A stretch of DNA of 58,345 nucleotides from a virus. The position numbers and the translations under genes are program-made. Shown in pieces: positions 15,752 through 23,876 of the stretch (position 1 is its first letter; the number at the start of each line of letters is the position of its first letter). The notes below the pieces were generated by a model. The model had not been told where the DNA came from, searched no databases, and was given only the letters and a program-made list of their open reading frames with translations. The DNA lies in IMG/VR virus record IMGVR_UViG_3300003937_000384, positions 1-58,345 of that record; one strand, 5' to 3'.

Positions 15752-16897
15752 GGTCCAGACGGCCGCGGCCTTCGCACCAGCATCGGGGACCATCGACGGG
15801 ATCCACCGGCCGTACTTCTTCGCGGTGATCGTCCAGTCGCGGTGCCCCATCTGCCTCGCGACCCACATGACGTTCTCGCCGGCGCTGAGCGCCTGGGAAG
15901 CGAAGGTGTGGCGCATCTGATACGGGTAGCGATACCTGACCCCAGCCTTGCGCAGTGCGCGCTGCCATTCGCCGGCGCGGATGCTCTGATCCGACCCCCA
16001 CCGCGCATTCGTCCTGGGATCATGGAAGACGAACTCGCCGGCGGTGGCGGTATGGGCACGCTGGGCCTTCAGGGCATCGATCGCTGGTTGCAGCAGCTGC
16101 ACCTCGCGCACGCCGGACTCTGTCTTGGGTGCCTTCATCTTGCCCATGACCCAGGCACGCCGGATCTTGACCGTTCCCTTGCGCCAGTCGATGTCCGACC
16201 AGCAGAGGCCGATCATTTCCGAGGTGCGCAGGCCCGTGGCGAAGTTGAACTGGCAGTAGTTGCGGACCTGGTCCTCGCGGCAGGCGGCCAGGATTGCCTG
16301 GACTTCCTCCGGCGTGAAGGGATCGACCTCTTCGCGCGCATTGGCCTTGGCACGCCGCTTCACCCTGAACCCGTCGAGGGGATTGCTGGGGATCAAGTCG
16401 TCGGCCACGGCCTCATCCAGCGCACCGCGGAGCGGGCCCAGGACGTTGTTGATGCGCTTCGCCGACGTCGACTCGTCGAACGTGGCTACCAGCTCCTTCA
16501 GCGCGATACGGTCGAAGTCACGCAGCGCGATCGCTCCGCAGCGCGGCACCAGGATGTTCTCGACGATGCGCCGGTAGCCGATCAGGCTGCTGTGCTCGAG
16601 CTCGGGCTCTTTCTGCGCCAGCCACCGGGTCAGCACCTGCTCCAGGTTGTCCAGGGCTGCAGGGCGGGTGGCGACCTGACGGGCACGCTTGCTGTTGGGA
16701 AAGTGGGTGGCGTAGTCGAACGTGCCTTTCTCGATCTCGATCTTGATCTGCCCCAGCAGGTTTTCGCAGTACCGCAGATTTCGTGCGGTTGGGGGCAGTT
16801 TCAGCCGTTCGCGACAGCGCTTGCCGCGGTAGTGAAAGGTTATCTCGATGCTGCCTTGTGAAACTGGCCTGACGCCGCTCTGCCTTGGACTACCCAC
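15728..16897 (-). CDS. int: Prophage tyrosine integrase
   Basis: The 389-residue protein begins with a DUF3596-type arm-binding domain (IEITFHYRGKRCRERL), a core-binding domain, and the catalytic set GLRTSEMIGL (Arg), YQMRHTFAS (H-x-x-R), GHRDW and KKYGRW (Tyr). It marks the left end of the large prophage. I prefer GTG 16897; a TTG at 16969 is also open. Its start overlaps the excisionase gene. The att site was not identified. Confidence 0.9.
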   Translation of the reverse strand: MGSPRQSGVRPVSQGSIEITFHYRGKRCRERLKLPPTARNLRYCENLLGQIKIEIEKGTFDYATHFPNSKRARQVATRPAALDNLEQVLTRWLAQKEPELEHSSLIGYRRIVENILVPRCGAIALRDFDRIALKELVATFDESTSAKRINNVLGPLRGALDEAVADDLIPSNPLDGFRVKRRAKANAREEVDPFTPEEVQAILAACREDQVRNYCQFNFATGLRTSEMIGLCWSDIDWRKGTVKIRRAWVMGKMKAPKTESGVREVQLLQPAIDALKAQRAHTATAGEFVFHDPRTNARWGSDQSIRAGEWQRALRKAGVRYRYPYQMRHTFASQALSAGENVMWVARQMGHRDWTITAKKYGRWIPSMVPDAGAKAAAVWTLLPGKMG

Positions 16898-17118
16898 TCT
16901 TCGTACCCCTCCAAATCGATCAGGTTTCTTCCATCTGGCGCCTTGATGAACACCGCGCCCTCCAGCCAATCGCCGCGCTTGATCTTCGAGTTGACCGCGT
17001 CGACCGTGTAGCCGGTCAGCGCCTCAAACTGCTTGAGCGTGACGAATCGGACCGGGCGCAGGTTCGCGGGGGATGCGGTCCTCGACAATCCTCGTGACGA
17101 GGATCCGTAGCTACTCAT
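16840..17118 (-). CDS. xis: Excisionase-like protein
   Basis: The 92-residue product contains a compact winged-helix region: VRFVTLKQFEALTGYT, KIKRGDWLEGAVF, then NLIDLEGYEEWV. This is the pattern of Xis-type recombination directionality factors. It overlaps the integrase start by 58 bp if GTG 16897 is used, and the upstream gene by 8 bp. It should bind near the att site and favour excision. Confidence 0.75.
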   Translation of the reverse strand: MSSYGSSSRGLSRTASPANLRPVRFVTLKQFEALTGYTVDAVNSKIKRGDWLEGAVFIKAPDGRNLIDLEGYEEWVVQGRAASGQFHKAASR

Positions 17119-17341
17119 GGGACACCGCCTGCAGGCTCCAGAGGACCGACGGGCGCTCGTCGGGACCGTGGAAGGGCGCGCGCTGCACGCGGCCGGTCTT
17201 GGCCAGTTGGTGCAGGTAGCTGCTGACCCGGTTCGAAGGCAGCTGCAGCTCGGCGGCCAGCTCGCCGGCCAGGCCCGGCCCCTCCTGCAGCAGCTGCAGG
17301 ATCCGGGTAGCGGTGCCGTCAGCAGTGCCTGCATCAGCCAT
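17111..17341 (-). CDS. Small winged-helix DNA-binding protein
   Basis: The 76-residue product reads as a winged helix: ATRILQLLQEGPGLAGELAA, SNRVSSYLHQLAKTGRVQRA, then a wing. This layout fits ArsR/MarR-like or phage early regulators. It overlaps neighbours on both sides by 8 bp in the leftward operon. Its target is unknown; control of int/xis is possible from position. Confidence 0.65.
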   Translation of the reverse strand: MADAGTADGTATRILQLLQEGPGLAGELAAELQLPSNRVSSYLHQLAKTGRVQRAPFHGPDERPSVLWSLQAVSHE

Positions 17342-17606
17342 GGTCTGCCTCAGCTGCTCCTGGGTGGCCCGGGCACCCGGTACCGCTGTAGTCGAAGCCT
17401 TCGCAGACCGGTCCGAGCGGGATGACCCTACGGCCGTTGGCCAGGTGGTCGGTCAGCACCCGGCGGGCTTCGGCTGCAGTTACCGGCTCTCCGGACGGGC
17501 TGCGCTGGAAGAGCCCTTTCAGCTCGCGGCCGGTCATATTGATCAGCGCGCCGGCGACGTCCAGGTGCAGGTGGTAGCGCACGGGAAGGCGGTCAGAAGT
17601 GTTCAT
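17334..17606 (-). CDS. Hypothetical phage early protein
   Basis: I do not recognise this 90-residue protein. It is soluble, with two cysteines near the C-terminus (VCEGFDYSGTGCPG). It overlaps the upstream gene by ATGA (17603-17606) and the downstream gene by 8 bp. The coupling supports that it is translated. Confidence 0.55.
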   Translation of the reverse strand: MNTSDRLPVRYHLHLDVAGALINMTGRELKGLFQRSPSGEPVTAAEARRVLTDHLANGRRVIPLGPVCEGFDYSGTGCPGHPGAAEADHG

Positions 17607-18163
17607 TCGGCGGGCTCCTGGTGTTGGGTGCTGCGCTCGGCAGCGTTCAAAGCGGCGCGCCGCTGGGCGAAGCCGCGGCAGGCGCTGATGGCGTTGCCGT
17701 GCTCGTCGACGGCTTCGTGGCAGAGGAAGGGGCGCTCGCCCGGGGTGGAGCAGTAGCAGGCGTCCTCCGTGGTCGGGAGGCATTGGTTGGCCACGGTGCC
17801 GGCGCGAAACGCACAGCCTCCGCAGAGCGGGCCAGGGTCGATGCCGGCGGCCAGCACGATGCCGTTGAGGGCGCCCAGGATGCAGGGCATGTTGATGCGC
17901 TCGGCCTCGTGCGGCCACACGTGGCCCTGCAGCACCAGCAGGTCCGTGGCCTGCTCGCGGGCGTTGTAGGCGACATGGTTGGCCAGGCCAATGAACTCGC
18001 CGAACAGGTCGGCCATGGCCCGAGTGCCGATCTGCGCGGCCAGGCGTCGCAGCGCCGGTCGGCGGAGATCCATGGGGACCGCTGCGATCGCGCGCAGCTC
18101 ACTGGCCAGATCCGGGTGGATGTTGTGGTCGGTGGCGCGATCGCGCGCTGAGGTGTCAGCCAT
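17603..18163 (-). CDS. Hypothetical cysteine-rich phage protein
   Basis: The 186-residue product is helical in its first half. A cysteine-rich second half (PLCGGCAFRAGTVANQCL, then ACYCSTPGERPFLCHEA) could bind zinc or an iron-sulfur cluster. ATG 18163 is chosen because it overlaps the upstream 58-residue gene by 8 bp, as throughout this operon. Function unknown. Confidence 0.65.
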   Translation of the reverse strand: MADTSARDRATDHNIHPDLASELRAIAAVPMDLRRPALRRLAAQIGTRAMADLFGEFIGLANHVAYNAREQATDLLVLQGHVWPHEAERINMPCILGALNGIVLAAGIDPGPLCGGCAFRAGTVANQCLPTTEDACYCSTPGERPFLCHEAVDEHGNAISACRGFAQRRAALNAAERSTQHQEPAE

Positions 18164-18332
18164 TCGGCTTCTCCTTCGCAACGGCGATCATGTGTGTGGA
18201 ACCAATGATCTGAACGTTCTTGACGTACCGATCGCCGGCGCAGATCACCGCATAGTCGTTCACGAGGATCCGCTCCTGCAGGACCTTGCCCGTAGTGGGA
18301 TCAGTGACCGTTACCTTGATGGGGTCAGCCAT
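18156..18332 (-). CDS. Small hypothetical phage protein (58 aa)
   Basis: The frame begins MADPIKVTVTDP and ends KEKPNG, and is predicted to be beta-rich. It fills the space between two real genes and overlaps both (8 bp each), the same coupling style as its neighbours. No family recognised. Confidence 0.6.
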   Translation of the reverse strand: MADPIKVTVTDPTTGKVLQERILVNDYAVICAGDRYVKNVQIIGSTHMIAVAKEKPNG

Positions 18333-18507
18333 TGGTCGTATCTCCTGGGCCGAAGAAGGCGGCCAAAGCCAGGTAGATCGCCTGGCCTTGGTCGTGGGTC
18401 ATGTCGAGACAGAGGCCGCAGCCAAACAGCTGCAGATCGAAAGCAACTGTGTTCTCGATGGTCAGCTGACCTTCCTCGCCGGTGATGTCGATCGCGACCT
18501 CAGCCAT
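18325..18507 (-). CDS. Small hypothetical phage protein (60 aa)
   Basis: The product starts MAEVAIDITGEEG, with a Cys pair (FGCGLCLDM) and a short hydrophobic patch. It overlaps the preceding and following genes by 8 bp each. The conserved tiling is the main evidence that it is real. Confidence 0.55.
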   Translation of the reverse strand: MAEVAIDITGEEGQLTIENTVAFDLQLFGCGLCLDMTHDQGQAIYLALAAFFGPGDTTNG

Positions 18508-18949
18508 GGTCTGCCTCCTGCGGCAGCAGCTTCTGCTGCTGTACGTGCTCGATCACCGTCTGCCCGCTGGAAAGCAGGATGTGTGACAGGAACGCGGCCT
18601 CGAAGGTCAGCATGCCGATCTCGATTGCCGTGACCTGGCCCTTCACCCAGTCGCGCAGGATCGAGTAGACGGCGACGCCGCCGATCTTGAGCGCCTTGGC
18701 TTCGTGTTCGGCTCGAGTGGCCCGGATCCGGGGGCCGTAAGGGTGCTCGCGCAACCAGGCGGCTGCGTAGCCGCGCGCGCTGGCCTTGAGCTGCACCTGC
18801 CGGCCGCGGTGCTCGAACTGAATGAACAGCTCGCCGGTCTCGTAGTCTTCACCCGTGGCGAAGCGCTGGCAGCCGAAGCTTCGCAACATCTTCTGGATGT
18901 CATTGATCGCGTTGTTGCCGCTGGTGGCGTTCTCGTAGGGGAGGCTCAT
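18500..18949 (-). CDS. Hypothetical phage early protein
   Basis: The 149-residue soluble protein has an N-terminal helical part and a beta region (LFIQFEHRGRQVQLKASARG). No catalytic motif is evident. It overlaps the 252-residue gene upstream by 4 bp and the 60-residue gene downstream by 8 bp. Confidence 0.6.
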   Translation of the reverse strand: MSLPYENATSGNNAINDIQKMLRSFGCQRFATGEDYETGELFIQFEHRGRQVQLKASARGYAAAWLREHPYGPRIRATRAEHEAKALKIGGVAVYSILRDWVKGQVTAIEIGMLTFEAAFLSHILLSSGQTVIEHVQQQKLLPQEADHG

Positions 18950-19704
18950 GTACCCACCGCCTGACCAAGGGCGTGGTCGGCTTTCGCCAGCGGCGCAGGG
19001 ACGGCAATGTCGCTGGGCAGGCCTGTCGGCTCGGCAGCGCCTGCGGCATCGTCATATGCAAGGACTGCTCGGGCGACGGCGTACAGGCGCCATAGGAAGT
19101 GGAAGGTGTACTGCTGCAGCGAGGATGCGTATTCCCAGGCGTCGGTGATGCGGAAGTCACTGTAGTCGGGGTCGCTCGGCTCGAAGTCCGACATAGCGCC
19201 GATCGCATTGCTCAGGGCATCGTGATCTTCCGAGTCATTCAGCACTTCGAGCTCGAGCTCCTGCCACAGTCGGGCCACCCATTCCGGGGGCGTGTCCGGA
19301 TCCACCAGGTCGTCAGGGTCTACGCGTTCCTCGACGTATTCCTTGAACAGGCGCATCACCAGGTCGCGGAAGAGGCGCGCGCTGAATTCCTTCTTCCCGC
19401 CGTCGTTGGCCACGCACTTCTCGGCCCAGTAGCCATCGTTTACGAACAGGCTGCCGGCCTTTTCATGCTCTGCAGGCGTTGCGCGGAAGAACTCGAACAT
19501 GTCGTGCAGACGCTTGAAAACGGCAGTTCCCATGTCGCCGGAGATCGCCAGGTGTCCGGGCCAGGTGACGATGTCGAAGCCGTAGATGTAGGTTCCGGGC
19601 CGGCGGAACTGCAGGTGCCGGTGCACGCCGTCGTCGACCACGATCCGCAGCTCATGGGTAGCCGTATCGGCGAGGAAGCGGGGGAGGACGTCACTGCGGT
19701 TCAT
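18946..19704 (-). CDS. Hypothetical acidic phage protein
   Basis: The 252-residue product is acidic (ERVDPDDLVDPDTPPEW) with mixed secondary structure and Trp/Phe-rich patches. No known motif. Acidic early phage proteins sometimes mimic DNA or inhibit host enzymes, but that is only a possibility. It overlaps neighbours by 4 and 14 bp. Confidence 0.6.
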   Translation of the reverse strand: MNRSDVLPRFLADTATHELRIVVDDGVHRHLQFRRPGTYIYGFDIVTWPGHLAISGDMGTAVFKRLHDMFEFFRATPAEHEKAGSLFVNDGYWAEKCVANDGGKKEFSARLFRDLVMRLFKEYVEERVDPDDLVDPDTPPEWVARLWQELELEVLNDSEDHDALSNAIGAMSDFEPSDPDYSDFRITDAWEYASSLQQYTFHFLWRLYAVARAVLAYDDAAGAAEPTGLPSDIAVPAPLAKADHALGQAVGT

Positions 19705-19987
19705 GGGTATCTCCGGACTGTGCGGACGAGGCCTGGGCGGCCTTCAGGGCGGTTTGCCAAGCGGGTATCAGGCTGTCGTCGGCGCCGAGCAGCTGCAGCA
19801 GGCCGGGCCGATGGCCAGCGGTGATGCGGCCGCCGGCGCGCAGAACCAGCAGCACCTGCGACTTCTTCGTGAGAGGCAGCTGGTGGACGTTGATGACCTT
19901 GCCGCCCGCGATCTCAACCAAGTTGCTGAGGTCAGGGCCGGTGGCCAGGTCGCAGCCGAAGGTCGGTGCAGGTTGTTTCGCAGTCAT
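19691..19987 (-). CDS. Hypothetical phage early protein (98 aa)
   Basis: The protein begins MTAKQPAPTFGCDL and has a helical second half (LIPAWQTALKAAQASSAQ). No family recognised. It lies 2 bp after the 85-residue gene and overlaps the next start by 14 bp. Confidence 0.55.
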   Translation of the reverse strand: MTAKQPAPTFGCDLATGPDLSNLVEIAGGKVINVHQLPLTKKSQVLLVLRAGGRITAGHRPGLLQLLGADDSLIPAWQTALKAAQASSAQSGDTHEPQ

Positions 19988-19989
19988 CG

Positions 19990-20247
19990 TCAGCGCCTCT
20001 GGCTCGGCGGCAGCGTAGGGAGCTGCTGGGGTTCGGCAACTGCCGCCGTCAGGTTTCCGGTTTCATGCGCCAGCCGGATTGCATCGAGCTCGACCTTCAC
20101 CGCGCCGATGTAGGTGGTGGCCACGATGGTCGAGGCCTTGGCGCGCTCGATGACCTGGCCCATCTGTTCGGCACTCAGATCGTCGTCGCCCAGGCGTTCG
20201 AGCATGGCGACCAGGTGATCGCGGACGTCACTGACCTTGTTCTTCAT
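19990..20247 (-). CDS. Hypothetical helical phage protein (85 aa)
   Basis: An acidic, helical protein (MKNKVSDVRDHLVAMLERLG, DDDLSAEQMGQVIERAK) of the kind often seen as small phage accessory factors. It overlaps the end of the HNH gene by 20 bp and precedes the 98-residue gene by 2 bp. Function unknown. Confidence 0.55.
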   Translation of the reverse strand: MKNKVSDVRDHLVAMLERLGDDDLSAEQMGQVIERAKASTIVATTYIGAVKVELDAIRLAHETGNLTAAVAEPQQLPTLPPSQRR

Positions 20248-20950
20248 CTTCTTGCTCCTTGATTCGCCGCCTGACCCGGCGCGTGATGCTGGACTTCAGG
20301 TGGACAAGTTCTTTCAGTTCCGGAGGGAACCGGTTGTGGTAGCTGTTGCGCCGCATGTTCTCGGCGAGGGTCACGGTTTCGAGGCGATCAGCAGTGATCT
20401 CGGTGGCGACCAGCGTCTTCAGGCCGGGCCGGAACACCACGAGGTGTCCCTCCGGTACCGGGCCGTTTGCTGCCTCCCAGACCATCACGTGCACCGGGCG
20501 CCATCGATTGACCGGGAACAGGGCTGGGTCGTCTGTGACCTTGCGCATCAGCACCCTGCGTTTCGGATCCACCTTCTCGGTCCCGATCGGCACGTAGTTG
20601 CGAGCCTCGCTGGCCGGCCGTCCCTTCTTGAACTGGGTTTCCCGCATTCGGCCGGCGTGCCAGCCCGGCCTGCGCAGTCCCTTGTTCGACGGTGTGATGC
20701 CGGGCTTGAAGCGCGAGGCGATCGATCCCGCCTCCTGCGTTCCGTTCCAGAGCGCGGCCAGCGGCTGGGTGTGGAAGTCCTCGGCCTTCTGCAGCCCCAG
20801 CGCCGCGGCCCTTCGATACACCGCCGCCTTGGGCCGCTCGAGGACGTGCGCGATCAGGAAGGCGGGGAACCGCGGCCAGTTGAGCCGCAGCGTCTCGTCC
20901 TCGTCGGCCGTCCAGGGCCGGCGTGCATTGGGGTGTGAGGGGCGCGCCAT
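20228..20950 (-). CDS. HNH endonuclease-like protein
   Basis: The 240-residue product has an N-terminal Myb/SANT-like or HTH segment (PWTADEDETLRLNW, then AVYRRAAALGL) and a central HNH_3-like core: HVMVWEAANGPVPEGHLVVF, followed by Asn in ENMRRNSYHNR. The first His and the GH pair fit a beta-beta-alpha metal site. It could be a homing-type nuclease or phage DNA-processing enzyme. It overlaps the next gene by 20 bp. Confidence 0.7.
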   Translation of the reverse strand: MARPSHPNARRPWTADEDETLRLNWPRFPAFLIAHVLERPKAAVYRRAAALGLQKAEDFHTQPLAALWNGTQEAGSIASRFKPGITPSNKGLRRPGWHAGRMRETQFKKGRPASEARNYVPIGTEKVDPKRRVLMRKVTDDPALFPVNRWRPVHVMVWEAANGPVPEGHLVVFRPGLKTLVATEITADRLETVTLAENMRRNSYHNRFPPELKELVHLKSSITRRVRRRIKEQEDEEQGQ

Positions 20951-20953
20951 GGG

Positions 20954-21670
20954 TCACGGGCTCCACCCGGAACTGTCTGGGGTGTGCATCTGCTGCCGCG
21001 CGCGCTGCCGAACGGCTTCCTTCCGGAAATACTCGCGGTGCTCGATCTTCTGGCCGCGGATGCGGAAGCCCCAGCTGCAGGCGCGCGGTGGCAGCGTCAG
21101 CACCAGCGTCCAGGTGCCTTCAGCCTGCAGATCCTCGGCCAGCGCGATGCGATGCCAGCCCTCAGCACGGCGGAACAGCAGCTGGCCAGCGCCATACCAG
21201 GTCGATGAGTACGGTTCCTCGGCGATCGCGGACGGCACCGCGTCCGGTACAGCCGGCAGCGGCCCGTCGAAGGGGCGGTGTTCGAAGTAGCCGCCGCGCA
21301 GGATCAGGCTGAAGAAGGACCAAGGGTGGTCGTGGAAGACGCCGCCGTGGTCGCTGCTGCGGATGTGGTGCAGGCGCAGGGCCAACCAGGGCCGGGGGTG
21401 GCCACGGTCGTCGACGCCGGCGCGGCCGATACGCAGCAGCCAGAAGCGATCCATGTACGGAGTGCCGTCGGCGTTGACCAGGTGGAAGTAGGGCGTGCGG
21501 GCGCCGCGCCGGATCAGTGCTGTGGCGAGGCGGTCCAGCACGCGACGGCCGACAGTGCGGGGCGGCGCCTGCAGATCCATGTACCTGCCGCAGCGGCCGC
21601 ACGATTCCATATCCGGCCAGTCTCGGGCGCACCCGAACAGGGCACAGATGAAGGCGCGCACCCGGCTCAC
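20954..21670 (-). CDS. Cupin-like phage protein
   Basis: The 238-residue product has a double-stranded beta-helix signature: HGGVFHDHPW (two His ligands), LILRGGYFEH, then a distal GWHRIAL with another His. An N-terminal four-Cys segment (FGCARDW, ESCGRCGRYM) may bind zinc. GTG 21670 is chosen because it overlaps the upstream stop by 4 bp. The substrate is unknown; nucleotide or base modification is one option for a phage cupin. Confidence 0.6.
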   Translation of the reverse strand: MSRVRAFICALFGCARDWPDMESCGRCGRYMDLQAPPRTVGRRVLDRLATALIRRGARTPYFHLVNADGTPYMDRFWLLRIGRAGVDDRGHPRPWLALRLHHIRSSDHGGVFHDHPWSFFSLILRGGYFEHRPFDGPLPAVPDAVPSAIAEEPYSSTWYGAGQLLFRRAEGWHRIALAEDLQAEGTWTLVLTLPPRACSWGFRIRGQKIEHREYFRKEAVRQRARQQMHTPDSSGWSP

Positions 21671-21918
21671 GGCTGCTCGCCCTTGTAGGTCGCGACCAGG
21701 CCGCTTGCTGCGGTCAACGTGCCGGCCTCGATCTGGCGCAGGCGGCGGGCACGCTCGGCCCGGCCGCCGCCCGGCGGTGCCCAAGTCGTCCGGTGGCGTG
21801 CCGGCATGCGGCGCACAGGTGCTGCAGGCGCTGCAGGGTAGGACTGCGACTGGCTCAGCAGGCTGGCCAGGAGCATGTTGAGGAATGGGCGGCGGCTGGT
21901 CACGAGGATCGGATACAT
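21667..21918 (-). CDS. Hypothetical basic phage protein (83 aa)
   Basis: The product begins MYPILVTSRRPFLNMLLASL, a short hydrophobic start, followed by an Arg-rich helical region (RAERARRLRQIEAG). It may be membrane-associated. It lies 7 bp after rdgC and overlaps the cupin start by 4 bp. Confidence 0.5.
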   Translation of the reverse strand: MYPILVTSRRPFLNMLLASLLSQSQSYPAAPAAPVRRMPARHRTTWAPPGGGRAERARRLRQIEAGTLTAASGLVATYKGEQP

Positions 21919-21925
21919 GAGGACC

Positions 21926-22828
21926 TCAGGCGTAGGTGGTGAGGCGGAAGTGCTCGCGGACCAGGTCGTAGAGGCGACCCACTTCCCCGATCTGCAGTGC
22001 GAAACGGGTATCGAGCTCGGCACGCCGGCCGTCCTCATCACCTTGGTCGAGTTGGTCCAACGCGCCGTCCAGGAAGCGGAGCTTTCGAACGATCAGGTCG
22101 TCGCCGAGGACGAAGGAGAGGTGGTCATCCAGCACCAGGGCGAGCTTGGTGACCTGCTTGCCCGTCTCCAGGTGCAGGTCGACCTCGTCGCAGCGCAGTT
22201 CCTGGTGCTGGCAGCGAACGATTGCGCCGCCCTCGACCGGATCGCGCAGCTCGCACTCCTCGCCCAGGCTGAGGCCTTCGGGCAGGGGCTCGCCGGCAAC
22301 CCAGCTGGTCAGGATCGCCCGTGGCGATACCTCGGCGTTCAGGGGCAGAGCGGGGAAGCTGCCGACCACATTGCGCAGCTGGCTCATGGCGGCCTCGCCG
22401 GTCTTGCGGCTGCTGGTGTCGACGAACACGACGCCGCGCTGGTGGTCCAGGTAGAGATCCGTGCGGGTTGGGCGGACGAAGGCCCGAGGCAGCAGCTCGT
22501 GCAGCAGGTCGTCCTTGATGCGTTTCCGTTCGCGGCCGCCGGGGCGACGCCCTTCCTGCTCTTCGATGTCCTGCAGCTTGAGGTCGAGCAGGTTGTTCAC
22601 CACCGCCGGCGGCAGGATCTTCTCTTCGGCTCCGATGGCCATCCACACGCATCGGCCGACCTCGTGCGACAGCAGCTCCTTCTCTTCGCGGCCGAACGGC
22701 GAAATGAAGCCGACCGAGCACATTTCCAGCGGGCCTACCGGTTTCAGGGCGCTCGCCTGCAGGCCTTCCTGCCAGTCGAACATCTGCAGCTGCGGATAGG
22801 TGAACATCGTGAGATTGCGGAAGAACAT
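21926..22828 (-). CDS. rdgC: Recombination-associated protein RdgC
   Basis: The 300-residue product matches the RdgC family in length (about 303 in E. coli) and landmarks: N-terminal MFFRNLTMFTY, VGFISPFG, ILPPAVVNNLL, RRPGGRERKRIKDDLL and LRDPVEGG. RdgC forms a ring-shaped DNA-binding dimer that limits RecA activity. In a prophage it may protect replicating DNA or modulate recombination. It is coupled to the upstream 52-residue gene by ATGA. Confidence 0.95.
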   Translation of the reverse strand: MFFRNLTMFTYPQLQMFDWQEGLQASALKPVGPLEMCSVGFISPFGREEKELLSHEVGRCVWMAIGAEEKILPPAVVNNLLDLKLQDIEEQEGRRPGGRERKRIKDDLLHELLPRAFVRPTRTDLYLDHQRGVVFVDTSSRKTGEAAMSQLRNVVGSFPALPLNAEVSPRAILTSWVAGEPLPEGLSLGEECELRDPVEGGAIVRCQHQELRCDEVDLHLETGKQVTKLALVLDDHLSFVLGDDLIVRKLRFLDGALDQLDQGDEDGRRAELDTRFALQIGEVGRLYDLVREHFRLTTYA

Positions 22829-22986
22829 CAGGTGTCTCCGGTCTGTTCAGAAGTGACGCTGCTGCCTTCGGGCAGCTCGGAAAGGCCCAGGGTGTAGAGC
22901 GCGTCGTCGATCGCGGCCTGCTCGGCTTCTGCGATGACGCTGTGCGGTCCAGCCACGCCCGGGATGTGGACGTGGAAGAGCCTCAC
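22828..22986 (-). CDS. Small hypothetical protein upstream of rdgC
   Basis: The 52-residue product starts at GTG 22986 (VRLFHVHIPGVAGPHSV) and ends SEQTGDT. The start overlaps the upstream stop and the stop overlaps rdgC, both by about 4 bp, which supports this short reading over a longer GC-rich extension. Function unknown. Confidence 0.5.
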   Translation of the reverse strand: MRLFHVHIPGVAGPHSVIAEAEQAAIDDALYTLGLSELPEGSSVTSEQTGDT

Positions 22987-23246
22987 GGTCGGCAGGCCTC
23001 TGCTATGCGCTGGAACTTGCGCGCCCAGGTGGCCAGGTCCGGCTTCATCCCCGCGCTCCACGCGATCTGGAAGATCGTGCCGAAGCGGATCCGCAGCTCG
23101 CGCCACTGGTCCGGCGGTGCGATCGACACCGCGCGCTGGTAGCGCTCCACGCGCGCTGCGGGCGTGATCGCCGGCGGCATGCGTTGCACGTCGTGCTGGA
23201 GGATCGCGTCGACGCCGTGGCCCAGCAGGTGCAGGTCTGCCGTCAT
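22983..23246 (-). CDS. Hypothetical phage protein (87 aa)
   Basis: The product (MTADLHLLGHGVDAILQHDV) ends with a basic, aromatic region (FGTIFQIAWSAGMKPDLATW). It overlaps the 82-residue gene upstream and the 52-residue gene downstream by 4 bp each. No family recognised. Confidence 0.55.
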   Translation of the reverse strand: MTADLHLLGHGVDAILQHDVQRMPPAITPAARVERYQRAVSIAPPDQWRELRIRFGTIFQIAWSAGMKPDLATWARKFQRIAEACRP

Positions 23247-23491
23247 GACATGGCCCTCCCGTGCACTACCCAGAACAGCTCGACCAACGCCCGCGGCACT
23301 GAGGGCATTGCCCGCGTCTCGTAGAACGCGGCTTCGATGATCTGTTCGAAGGTGCGGCCATCTGGCGCGCGCGCTGCTTCGCCGTCGACCTTCAGCCGGT
23401 TCGTGAGGTATTCCTTGCTCTGCGGTCCCAGGTTCTCGACCAGGTCGTCGAGGTCGATCTCGGCGTCGATCGTCATGTTCACGATGGTCAT
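23243..23491 (-). CDS. Hypothetical phage protein (82 aa)
   Basis: The product starts MTIVNMTIDAEIDLDDLVEN, with a helical middle (GRTFEQIIEAAFYETRAM). Four-base overlaps on both sides show it is translated in the leftward operon. Function unknown. Confidence 0.55.
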   Translation of the reverse strand: MTIVNMTIDAEIDLDDLVENLGPQSKEYLTNRLKVDGEAARAPDGRTFEQIIEAAFYETRAMPSVPRALVELFWVVHGRAMS

Positions 23492-23616
23492 GACAGCACC
23501 GCCCGGGATCCAAACCCTACCGCCACGCCCAGCAGGAAGCCGGCCGTGCCGCCAATGACCAGCACCCGCCGGAACAGGACCGCGGTGGCCTCGGCGATGA
23601 TCTCTTCCGCACTCAT
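23488..23616 (-). CDS. Tiny single-pass membrane protein (42 aa)
   Basis: The product begins MSAEEIIAEATAVLFRRV and has one membrane helix (VLVIGGTAGFLLGVAVGF). It is coupled by ATGA overlaps at both ends. Small membrane proteins of early phage operons often act on host envelope functions; no specific role can be assigned. Confidence 0.5.
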   Translation of the reverse strand: MSAEEIIAEATAVLFRRVLVIGGTAGFLLGVAVGFGSRAVLS

Positions 23617-23876
23617 GCGGCACCGCCTTTGCCACGCGCGAGGGCGCGTTGGCAGCGAGGGCAGGTCACAGGAAGCGATTCGCAGGCGGTCCAGCCTACG
23701 GAACGGCGGCCTGGCGCTGCCCCGCATAGAGCCTTGCCGGTGGCTTCGACATATCCGCCGTTGCGCCGCACTTGGGTGTACGGGATCGCGTGCAGGTTTG
23801 TGCCCTGTCCGCGCTCGAGGCCGTTTGCACAGCGGCCGGCCAGCTTCGCCACCAGCACTTCAGCAGCGGTGTTCAT
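23613..23876 (-). CDS. Hypothetical zinc-ribbon phage protein
   Basis: The 87-residue product ends with a CPRC pair (LPVTCPRCQRAL), with ALCGAAPG and TACESL upstream, giving a plausible four-Cys zinc site. A His/Tyr-rich segment precedes it (NLHAIPYTQVRRNGG). It overlaps both neighbours by 4 bp. Role unknown; nucleic-acid binding would fit. Confidence 0.55.
   Translation of the reverse strand: MNTAAEVLVAKLAGRCANGLERGQGTNLHAIPYTQVRRNGGYVEATGKALCGAAPGRRSVGWTACESLPVTCPRCQRALARGKGGAA

Noticed and set aside
15842-16861. Long plus-strand open frame across the prophage integrase
   Set aside because: It is antisense to a clear integrase with catalytic motifs; long frames on both strands are expected at this GC content.
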